A stretch of 58,997 bases of DNA, taken from UBA1181 sp963648205. GTDB taxonomy: Bacteria > Bacteroidota > Bacteroidia > Bacteroidales > Paludibacteraceae. Made by a program: the position numbers and the translations under genes. Numbering within the stretch: position 1 is the first letter of the stretch; each line of letters opens with the position of its first letter. The stretch is taken from NCBI GenBank assembly GCA_963648205.1, contig CAVJCT010000052.1, positions 1 through 58,997 of the forward strand. The letters are read 5' to 3'. The notes under the pieces are model-generated. The model saw only the letters and a program-made list of their open reading frames with translations, had not been told where the DNA came from and did not search any database. Positions 16,263 through 23,813 of this stretch are shown here, one piece after another.

Positions 16263-17192
16263 CTACTTCTTTTCTTTTTCCGCTTCTTCCTTTTCCCTTC
16301 CATCTTTGTACAGCCCGTCGATAATACTATCTGCCAAAGAAATGTTTGGAACAAGGATTTTTTTGCTACCTAACGACTCTGCGACAATCATGAAGAGTTC
16401 AGCGGCAGGAACAATCACATCCGCACGGTCTGATTTCAAATCGAACTTCTCCATTCTGTCTTTCACAGAAAGTGGTTTCAAATCATTGTGCAACTTTATC
16501 AAGTTAGCAACTGGCAAGATATCCTTACGGTCGCCTGTTGTCTTGCTATTGTAAAGTTCGCACAACTTGTTGATGTTTCCACCCGAACCGATGATCGTTA
16601 TGTCCTTGTAATTCTTGGCATACTCTGCCATGTCATTCTTCAAGCGTTCAATCGTACCCTCGTCGACTGCGCCACACAACATTCGCAACGTACCGACATT
16701 ATAAGAACAACTGCCCACCTTCTTGCCATAACTCATCATCGTGATCTCCGTGCTTCCACCTCCAACATCCATATAGGCGTAGTTTCCGCCCATCACATCA
16801 GCCGCCTCAATAGCATTGTTGTAGAGCAATTGAGCCTCTTTCTGACCGCCAATGATCTCGAGTTCGATGCCCGTTTCCTTCTTGATTTTCTTCATAATCT
16901 TCTTGCCATTCTCTGCATCTCGCATGGCTGAAGTGGCATACGCACGATAAGTTTTCACGCGATAGAGTTTCATTAACTGCTTGAAACTCTTCATCATACA
17001 CATCATCATACGTTCACGCTCCTTCGATACCTTGCCCAAAGTAAACACATCTTTACCCAAACGTAAAGGAATGCGCAAGAACAAGACTTTACTGAATTCG
17101 TAGTTTCCTGCCGAATCTTCGTTCACATTCTTAATCAACAAACGTGCTCCATTAGATCCAATGTCTATGGCTGCATAATTTTCGTTCTCCAT
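16263..17192 (-). CDS. ppx: Exopolyphosphatase/guanosine pentaphosphatase family protein (Ppx/GppA)
   Basis: A 309-residue ASKHA-fold phosphatase that removes phosphate from polyphosphate chains or from pppGpp. Seen: AAIDIGSNGARLLI (phosphate-1 motif), AYATSAMRDAENG, IIGGQKEAQLLYNNAIEA, YAYMDVGGGSTEITM (phosphate-2 motif) and TIIGSGGNINKL. The protein ends after the two-domain core, without the HD-like C-terminal domain of longer E. coli Ppx. The frame opens at 17216, but the Met at 17192 is the expected start and lies directly after the ppk stop, so the two genes are probably coupled. Confidence 0.9.
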   Translation of the reverse strand: MENENYAAIDIGSNGARLLIKNVNEDSAGNYEFSKVLFLRIPLRLGKDVFTLGKVSKERERMMMCMMKSFKQLMKLYRVKTYRAYATSAMRDAENGKKIMKKIKKETGIELEIIGGQKEAQLLYNNAIEAADVMGGNYAYMDVGGGSTEITMMSYGKKVGSCSYNVGTLRMLCGAVDEGTIERLKNDMAEYAKNYKDITIIGSGGNINKLCELYNSKTTGDRKDILPVANLIKLHNDLKPLSVKDRMEKFDLKSDRADVIVPAAELFMIVAESLGSKKILVPNISLADSIIDGLYKDGREKEEAEKEKK

Positions 17193-17193
17193 A

Positions 17194-19248
17194 TTATTTA
17201 TCTTCTTTATTTTCAACTATTTGTGACTCTGCAAGATAGTCTTTATACAACTGCTCTTGAGATCTGAATTTCTCACCTTCTTGCAACTTATCACCGCCAC
17301 ATCCGTCGATAAGACGCGCATTGGTAGTGTCTTTCAATCCATACTCCACCGTGCGAAGCAAATCCTTCTGCATGTCTTTGTCAAACACTGGCGTCAAGAC
17401 CTCGATACGGTTCACCAAATTACGAGGCATCCAATCGGCACTTCCCATATAGTATTTAGGATCACCACCGTTTGCAAAAATCAAAATTCGTGAGTGTTCC
17501 AAGAATCTATCGATGATGCCCACCGCACGAATGTTCTCGCTGACTCCCGGCAAACCTGGAATAATCGAACAATTGCCACGCAAAACGATATCAATTTTAA
17601 CACCTGCCTGTGATGCTTCGTAGAGTTTCTCAACCACATCCTCATCGGTTATATGGTTGATTTTCATCTTAATCCAAGCCTCACGTCCAGCCTTCACATT
17701 CTTGATTTCCTCAGAAATCATTCGGAGAATCTTTGGCTTCATCTCATTTGGTGATACCAACAAATCCTTGAAATGAACTGGCTTAAACGGTTTCTCAATA
17801 AACTCAAAAACTCGCTCTACATCTCGTGTGATAGCTGGTCTCGCCGTCATCAACATATAGTCGGTATAGACTTTGGCATTTCCTTCGTGGAAGTTTCCAG
17901 AACCGACACAAGCAATATCTCCACCTTTCGACTTGATATACACCAACTTAGAGTGTACTTTCAATCCTTCCACACCAAAAATGACTTCAACGCCTGCCTC
18001 CTGCAATCGTTTACTCCACTTGATGTTACTCTCCTCGTCAAAGCGTGCCAACAACTCAATGACCACAGTCACTTTCTTTCCGTTTCGAGCAGCACAAATA
18101 AGCGTCTTCACCACTTTCGAGTCTTTTGCCAATCGATAGAGCGTCGCCTTTATCTCCTTGACTTCGGGACTGATTGCAGCCTCACGAAGCACTCTGATGA
18201 AACTGTTGAAAGAGTGATATGGAACGTGGATAAATCTGTCCTTCTTACGAATCATATTCAAAATACTGTCTTCTGTCTCCAACTCAGGCTTCACGATAGG
18301 AGTCCATTTAGGGTATTTCAACTCCTTCTTTCCGCAATCTGGGAACGACATCAAATCCTTATGATTCTGGTAACGACCACCATTGACAATCGTGTCCAAC
18401 TGGTCAACGTTCAAGCGGTTCATCACCTTCTTCAACAAGTCTTTCGGCATTTTATTATCATAAATGACACGGATAGGTTCACCGCTCTTGCGACTCTTCA
18501 CACCCTTCGTCACCTTCTGAATCACACCAGCATCAAGATCATTATCCATTTCCATCTCGGCATCTTTCGTCACCTTGAACGAATAGGCCTCGTAGGTACA
18601 AACACCTTCACCCGCAAATATAAAAGGCAAACAGAAACGAATGACATCATCAAGATACATAATGTTGACAAATTCTTCACTCGGAGGAATGACAATGAAA
18701 CGACCCACCTCTTTGTCTGGAATTTTGATCAATGCAAAGTTGATTTTGGGTTTTGCTTCCCCATTAATCCACTTATTTTGTTTGATGGCAAGGTAGATTC
18801 CATCTTCATTTATATCTTTCATTTGAGAAAGCCAAACAGGATTCGTCAAGCCATTCAGTCGGTCAATGTAAAGATTTCTGATAAACAATCTTTGTTCGTC
18901 GTTCAACTCATCTTCCAATAAAATACGCACTCCCTGTTTTTTCAAATCAGCGAATGCGTCATCTGTCGCCTCTTCATACTCTTTTGCGTATGTGGCATTC
19001 AAGCGGTTTATCTCTTTAATGGTCTTCTCTGCATGCTCACGATCATTCTTTAACATCTTGTCTTTCGAAGCAGCCACCTTATTCAAAGACGCCATTCGAA
19101 CTCGAAAAAACTCATCTAAATTGTTTGAATAAATGCCTAAAAACGATAGACGCTCCAATGCTGGGATATCTTTCTTCTCAGCCTCCTGCAAAATACGATG
19201 GTTGAAGAACATCCAACTCAAATCGCGCTCCACATAAACTTTCTTCAT
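17194..19248 (-). CDS. ppk1: Polyphosphate kinase Ppk1
   Basis: A 684-residue enzyme that polymerises the gamma-phosphate of ATP into polyphosphate. Motifs: VERDLSWMFFNHRILQEA at the N-terminus, YSNNLDEFFRVRM, IKATLYRLAKDSKVV, the first active-site His region EGLKVHSKLVYIKS and the second in DRFLEHSRILIFANGG; YYMGSADWMPRNL follows. The frame is open to 19374 upstream, but MKKVYVERDLSW at 19248 matches family starts. ppx follows with a 1-bp gap, giving synthesis and breakdown of polyphosphate from one transcript. Confidence 0.96.
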   Translation of the reverse strand: MKKVYVERDLSWMFFNHRILQEAEKKDIPALERLSFLGIYSNNLDEFFRVRMASLNKVAASKDKMLKNDREHAEKTIKEINRLNATYAKEYEEATDDAFADLKKQGVRILLEDELNDEQRLFIRNLYIDRLNGLTNPVWLSQMKDINEDGIYLAIKQNKWINGEAKPKINFALIKIPDKEVGRFIVIPPSEEFVNIMYLDDVIRFCLPFIFAGEGVCTYEAYSFKVTKDAEMEMDNDLDAGVIQKVTKGVKSRKSGEPIRVIYDNKMPKDLLKKVMNRLNVDQLDTIVNGGRYQNHKDLMSFPDCGKKELKYPKWTPIVKPELETEDSILNMIRKKDRFIHVPYHSFNSFIRVLREAAISPEVKEIKATLYRLAKDSKVVKTLICAARNGKKVTVVIELLARFDEESNIKWSKRLQEAGVEVIFGVEGLKVHSKLVYIKSKGGDIACVGSGNFHEGNAKVYTDYMLMTARPAITRDVERVFEFIEKPFKPVHFKDLLVSPNEMKPKILRMISEEIKNVKAGREAWIKMKINHITDEDVVEKLYEASQAGVKIDIVLRGNCSIIPGLPGVSENIRAVGIIDRFLEHSRILIFANGGDPKYYMGSADWMPRNLVNRIEVLTPVFDKDMQKDLLRTVEYGLKDTTNARLIDGCGGDKLQEGEKFRSQEQLYKDYLAESQIVENKEDK

Positions 19249-19401
19249 TATACAATCTTTTTTAGTAAAAAACCTTTTCGATAGCCAGACGAACAAAGAC
19301 AAGTTCACTTGATTTTGCCGTGGCGAGAAAAGTTGTGGTAAACCATTTTTCTTGTCCGCAAAGAAATAACCCAATTTGGGTGAAAATTTGTAGAAACAAA
19401 A

Positions 19402-19445
19402 AAAGTTTCACATCTTTCAAAATTGACTTTCTGATGTGAAACTTT
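19402..19445 (-). terminator. Strong terminator after the GHL10 gene
   Basis: A perfect 13-bp stem (AAAGTTTCACATC at 19402-19414 with GATGTGAAACTTT at 19433-19445). On the minus strand it is followed by a T-rich run, so it ends the leftward GH5-GHL10 transcript and separates it from ppk. Confidence 0.85.
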
Positions 19446-19468
19446 CATAATTTGAGAGGAGTATAGTC

Positions 19469-21109
19469 TTAATTTCTTCTTAACCTCTTCTTTTTTCTCT
19501 CCTTTTTAGCCTTATCTCTTTTATTCTTCTTCGACGCCTTTTTATCAACGGTTTGCTCTTCATCTACCGCCTTGATTGTTGTTCCATCATCCTCAGTTAC
19601 CGATGGCTCTTCATCTGATTTATAATAAGTTACAAACTCGTATGGCTCACTTTCACTGCGATAACGATTGACTGCCGTTACAGTTATGGTATAGTGATCA
19701 TTATACGAAAGTGTCTCTCTATCAAAGACATACTGTGTTTCAGTTGTTTTTGCAACCAATCCATCGACCGACTCAAAATCACAGTCCACCTCCTCAGGAT
19801 AAGCATACACTAAATAATAGGAAATGACATCCCCATCATCTGCCACCACATTATCCCACTTCAGAGTATCTCCAACCATTTTCAAATTGATGGGTGGAAA
19901 TGCCTCTGGCGCATTCTTCATAACTGGCGGAATAGTTGGACATTGGAAGAAATCATTTCTCAAACTATCCAACAATCCTTGCGGATTACGAAGGAAATAG
20001 TGCGTACTATAAAACAAGAATCCATCAATATTGATTGATTCTTTATCATTAAAACGCAACTGACGAACCAACTCGTTAGGGGTTTTCCACGCTCTCGGCT
20101 GATTGACTTCCAACCCCGAAGCATACAATCCGAAATACAACTGGCAAGTCGTCGGAATATTTTCTCTCCACCATCGTGCCACTACAGCATAATCTGCCGC
20201 TTTCTTACCTATCTCCCAATAGAGTTGTGGTGCGATATAATCAATCCAACCCTCTTTTGCCCACAAAAGTACGTCGGCATATAAATCGTCATAATTCGTT
20301 ATACCAGCAGTGGTTTTTGATCCTCTTTTGTCTTTCGAGGCATTTCTCCACACACCAAACGGACTGATACCAAACTGCACCCACGGCTTCGTCTCCTGCA
20401 ACATCTCATGTATGCGCTTCACCGTTTGGTTGACATTATCTCGTCTCCAATCTCCCTTATTCTTAAACCCTCTCGGATTCGCCTCAAAGGTCTCATTATC
20501 AGGGAAATCCTTGCCATTCACAGGGTAAGGATAGAAATAATCGTCTAAGTGCAACGCATCAACATCATATCGCACAACTATGTCCTTCAACACTTTCAAC
20601 AGATGCTCTTCCGTCTCCTTCAATCCAGGATTAAAGTAAATCTTGCCTCCATATTGGACGAACAATTCTGGCTTCCGATAGTAAAGATGATCTTTCGCCA
20701 ATACTGCCTTTTCGTTGTTGGTTACACGGTAGGGATTAATCCACGCATGCACTTCCATTCCTCGTTTATGCGCCTCTTCGACTACCGTCTGCAATGGGTC
20801 AAAACCGTTTTTCGGACGCTCACCTTGCTTTCCTGTCAGCCATTCCGACCAAGGTTCTATGTCCGATTTATACAGTGCATCTCCTGTCGGACGGCATTGA
20901 AAAATCACCGTGTTGATGCCCTGATGACACAAAGAATCCAGAAGCAAGATTAACTCCTGCTTCTGGATTTCTGATTTATTTTCTTTCGTCGTAGGCCAGT
21001 CGATATTAGCAACCGTCGCAATCCAAGCACCTCTCATCTCTCTTTTCCCTTCAGAAAAAGACAAGAAAAAAATCAAAGATAAAACGAAAAGCCAAATCGC
21101 TCTTTTCAT
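19469..21109 (-). CDS. Glycosyl hydrolase-like 10 (GHL10) family secreted protein with FN3-like domain
   Basis: A 546-residue exported protein: signal peptide (MKRAIWLFVLSLIFFLSFSEG), then the GHL10 TIM-barrel family sequence MRGAWIATVANIDWPTTK, GINTVIFQCRPTGDALY, GMEVHAWINPYRVTNN, ALHLDDYFYPYPV and DYIAPQLYWEIGKKAADY. A fibronectin III-like part covers about residues 400-490 (PPINLKMVGDTLKWDNV). The last 30 residues are highly basic (KKASKKNKRDKAKKERKKKR). The family is tied to glycan or peptidoglycan cleavage, with substrate mostly undefined. It lies 28 bp after the GH5 gene and is probably in the same transcript. Confidence 0.88.
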   Translation of the reverse strand: MKRAIWLFVLSLIFFLSFSEGKREMRGAWIATVANIDWPTTKENKSEIQKQELILLLDSLCHQGINTVIFQCRPTGDALYKSDIEPWSEWLTGKQGERPKNGFDPLQTVVEEAHKRGMEVHAWINPYRVTNNEKAVLAKDHLYYRKPELFVQYGGKIYFNPGLKETEEHLLKVLKDIVVRYDVDALHLDDYFYPYPVNGKDFPDNETFEANPRGFKNKGDWRRDNVNQTVKRIHEMLQETKPWVQFGISPFGVWRNASKDKRGSKTTAGITNYDDLYADVLLWAKEGWIDYIAPQLYWEIGKKAADYAVVARWWRENIPTTCQLYFGLYASGLEVNQPRAWKTPNELVRQLRFNDKESINIDGFLFYSTHYFLRNPQGLLDSLRNDFFQCPTIPPVMKNAPEAFPPINLKMVGDTLKWDNVVADDGDVISYYLVYAYPEEVDCDFESVDGLVAKTTETQYVFDRETLSYNDHYTITVTAVNRYRSESEPYEFVTYYKSDEEPSVTEDDGTTIKAVDEEQTVDKKASKKNKRDKAKKERKKKRLRRN

Positions 21110-21137
21110 GCACCTACAACCTCTTTTTACTCAACTT

Positions 21138-22409
21138 TTAGTCTTTGTAACTATGCAATTTCTTGAAGATGAACTTTCCAGATTCCGTCAAAATCTTCTG
21201 ATCCAACGGATACATCTTTCCATCGTTCCACTTCAAAGCTGCACACTCACCGCCTTCTGCACTGTAACTCCAGTTACACCAGCTAACTACCTGATGACCA
21301 TCGTTATCGCCTGCAAAAATCTTCAACCATTTATCAGTCATTGTAGGACTAAAGTTTGCCAATCCACTTGCATCTGTCGTACCAAACTCCGTAACGAAAA
21401 TTGGCAATGTCTTCAATATACAAGGAATACCTAACGCAGAATCACCATGCTGCATTGGCGTCATAAAGTCTGTTCCAACACATCCAAAAGTAGTATCGAT
21501 AGGAGTTCCGTCATTGTGTGATGCAGCGTAGAAGTGGAAAGAGTACATCAAATTGTCATACACCTCACCATTAGGCTGCTGTGGTTCTTGACCGATCACA
21601 TCTTGTGGACGTTGACACCACTCTGGGGTTCCACAGATACAAACGACATCCTTATCCTTAGCACGAATAATCTTCAACATGCTCTCGCAGTATGGTTTGA
21701 TGTGACGTGTCCAAGAAACGGTTCCCTTGCTTGAGTTTGGCTCATTACACAACTCATACAAAACGTGTTTCTGGTACTGGAAACGTTGCGCACAGTATGT
21801 CCAAAAATCTGCTGCCAAATCGATTCCTGAAACAGGATGCTTACGATAGTGAACGTTCTGAGGATTTCCTGGATTCAAAACGTGCCAGTCAATCAAACAG
21901 TACATTCCGTTCTCAGCACACCATTTCACAACATTCTCTACATAACGAGATCTATGCGTTGCATTGTAGGCATATCCACCCTCTTCGTCAACATACACTG
22001 CCAAACGAAAGACATTGCAATTCCAATCTTTTCTGAGAGATTTGATATTCTCTTCCGTGATATTAGCGACGCCAGACCACTGCATTCCATGAGAACTCAT
22101 TCCACGCAACTGAACTGGGTTTCCTTTATCATCACACAAACGACGCACACCATTCTCATCAGCTTTCACCTGAAGTTTTCCCCATTTTGCGACAGGAGAA
22201 TCCTTTGGATACTCGTAAGGCATCAAAACTTCAACCTCCTTAGTCTCAGGAGAAATCTTTCCAAATGGAGAAGACTTTTCCGACTTCACCTCTGTCTTAC
22301 TCTTTCCCGTACTCGATTTCTTGTCTTTGTTTTCCGACGAGCATCCAATCATTAGCGACATCGCCAAAAAAGCAAATGCGCACTTTTTAATAAAACTCTT
22401 ACTAATCAT
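21138..22409 (-). CDS. GH5 (subfamily 2-like) endoglucanase lipoprotein
   Basis: A 423-residue lipoprotein: lipobox MIGC with Cys23, a Lys/Ser-rich linker to about residue 50, then a complete GH5 barrel. Seen: QLRGMSSHGMQW (typical of subfamily 2 cellulases), CLIDWHVLNPG, acid/base Glu223 in LYELCNEPNSS, YSFHFYAASH, and nucleophile Glu341 in PIFVTEFGTTDASG. Family members cleave beta-1,4-glucan. The acidic residues typical of surface export after the Cys are mixed (CSSENKDKK), so surface or periplasmic placement is open. Located upstream of the GHL10 gene. Confidence 0.93.
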   Translation of the reverse strand: MISKSFIKKCAFAFLAMSLMIGCSSENKDKKSSTGKSKTEVKSEKSSPFGKISPETKEVEVLMPYEYPKDSPVAKWGKLQVKADENGVRRLCDDKGNPVQLRGMSSHGMQWSGVANITEENIKSLRKDWNCNVFRLAVYVDEEGGYAYNATHRSRYVENVVKWCAENGMYCLIDWHVLNPGNPQNVHYRKHPVSGIDLAADFWTYCAQRFQYQKHVLYELCNEPNSSKGTVSWTRHIKPYCESMLKIIRAKDKDVVCICGTPEWCQRPQDVIGQEPQQPNGEVYDNLMYSFHFYAASHNDGTPIDTTFGCVGTDFMTPMQHGDSALGIPCILKTLPIFVTEFGTTDASGLANFSPTMTDKWLKIFAGDNDGHQVVSWCNWSYSAEGGECAALKWNDGKMYPLDQKILTESGKFIFKKLHSYKD

Positions 22410-22516
22410 TATATTTTCGTCTTACAATTTATACCTTAGGTTAGCAATTATTTAAGTGAAGCGAATTTATAAATAATTCTCAAAAGAAACAACATTCATA
22501 GAAATGATTGTACTTT

Positions 22517-23221
22517 TTATTTGACACCCCACCCAGTTTTTCTCATTTTCGGCATTAATCTCATTATCTTCATTTGCTTATTTGCCAATTTCGCTGAAGG
22601 ATTCTTCGGATTCGACTTCAATGGCGCAGGAAGACAAGCTGCCAACATCGCCGACTCTGATTTGTTCAGTTTTGCCGCAGAATGCTTATAGTAATATTGT
22701 GAAGCAGCCTCCACTCCATAGATTCCATCACCCAACTCTACTATATTAAGGTAGACTTCCATAATCCTTTGTTTGCTGTTGAAAGTCTCCAATAAGAAGG
22801 TCATGTAAGTCTCCAACCCCTTACGAACCCACGAACGAGAGGGCCAGAGAAAAACATTTTTTGCCGTTTGTTGCGAAATGGTACTTGCTCCGTAAAGTTT
22901 TTTCCCTTTCTTATTCAACTTTTGCGCTTTTTGTATCGCATCAAAGTCAAACCCATTGTGCGTCAGAAACAGATTGTCCTCCGATGCAATCACTGCCGTA
23001 ATCATATTCGAAGACATTTTATCTATAGAGACCCACTGCTGATCCATCTTCGCTGTTTTACCGTCACACCATTGCTCTACAACTCGAATCACCATCAATG
23101 GGGTTATCTTCACCGGAATATACCGCAACGCAAAGGCACTGACCACCGACAAAACTATCAGCGACACAAACAGCCATAGCGCGATTTTCCCAACTTTCTT
23201 AAAAAATTGCCGAACATTCAT
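22517..23221 (-). CDS. mtgA: Monofunctional peptidoglycan glycosyltransferase MtgA
   Basis: A 234-residue inner-membrane enzyme polymerising lipid II into glycan strands. One N-terminal membrane helix (ALWLFVSLIVLSVVSAFAL) is followed by the GT51 motifs ASEDNLFLTHNGFDFDAI (catalytic Glu), GASTISQQTAKNVFLW, RSWVRKGLETYMTFLLE and KQRIMEVYLNIVELGDGIYG. No transpeptidase domain follows, so it is monofunctional. Its nearest downstream gene is GH5, 107 bp away. Confidence 0.95.
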   Translation of the reverse strand: MNVRQFFKKVGKIALWLFVSLIVLSVVSAFALRYIPVKITPLMVIRVVEQWCDGKTAKMDQQWVSIDKMSSNMITAVIASEDNLFLTHNGFDFDAIQKAQKLNKKGKKLYGASTISQQTAKNVFLWPSRSWVRKGLETYMTFLLETFNSKQRIMEVYLNIVELGDGIYGVEAASQYYYKHSAAKLNKSESAMLAACLPAPLKSNPKNPSAKLANKQMKIMRLMPKMRKTGWGVK

Positions 23222-23246
23222 CTTCGTAGCAAAATTTCAAAGACCT

Positions 23247-23702
23247 TTATTTAACTGAAAATCTAACTTTTACAACTAACTTTTTAATGCTGCCCTCACC
23301 AATGATTGGTGCATGTGCATCATCAGGTAAAAAAATGGCAAAAGAACCAACTGGAACTGAAACGACCGTATCAAATCTATCTCCATAGAAGAAAAGATCT
23401 TTCTCAGAATAACTCTCCGTCAAATTCTGACAAGATTTTCTGTTCTTATACCCAATTTTTTCATCTTTCGACAAGGGAATATGAATATCTAAGAACTGAT
23501 CGTGTGCCTCCAATTTAGCATTCTCAATCGACCGTAATGTTTCTTCATTTACATTGATAAAGAAATCTTCATTGATTTTAATCTTTCCAACTTCATGATT
23601 GAAATTCTGCAAATCAATTTTTTCAATCTCTGCGACCACCTTGTCAAAACCTTTGCACAATCCGCTGTACAACTTCAGATTTTCTACCGTATCAAGTATC
23701 AT
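23247..23702 (-). CDS. YhcH/YjgK/YiaL family protein
   Basis: A 151-residue protein of the DUF386 beta-sandwich family (E. coli YhcH, YiaL and EbgC). Seen: INVNEETLRSIENAKLEAHDQFLDIHIPL, which carries the conserved EAHxxxxDIH metal-binding region, then SVPVGSFAIFLPDDAHAPII with the conserved FxPxDxHxP motif. Family members are linked to sugar metabolism, including sialic-acid and gulonate pathways, perhaps as anomerases. No sugar pathway genes are adjacent, so the substrate is open. Confidence 0.88.
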   Translation of the reverse strand: MILDTVENLKLYSGLCKGFDKVVAEIEKIDLQNFNHEVGKIKINEDFFINVNEETLRSIENAKLEAHDQFLDIHIPLSKDEKIGYKNRKSCQNLTESYSEKDLFFYGDRFDTVVSVPVGSFAIFLPDDAHAPIIGEGSIKKLVVKVRFSVK

Positions 23703-23725
23703 ACGCTATAAAATTGACGAAAAGA

Positions 23726-23748
23726 CGAGAACAATCAGTATGCTCTCG
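23726..23748 (-). terminator. Probable terminator after glnN
   Basis: On the minus strand CGAGAGC (23748-23742) pairs with GTTCTCG (23732-23726), including one G-U pair, followed by TCTTTTCG. It lies 66 bp after the glnN stop. Confidence 0.5.
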
Positions 23749-23813
23749 CCTTTCCTTTTATTCATTTATTTTTCAAAAACTTTTCCTTTTGAAATTTCTG
23801 CATCATCAAACGA

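Noticed and set aside
17773..18921. 382-codon open frame on the plus strand inside ppk
   Set aside because: It lies wholly antisense to the well-supported polyphosphate kinase gene, has a composition typical of a reverse-frame shadow (many His, Arg, Phe, Ile) and shows no family motif.
17194..19374. Longer ppk start at 19374
   Set aside because: The extra 42 residues match no Ppk1 N-terminus; MKKVYVERDLSW at 19248 is the typical family start.
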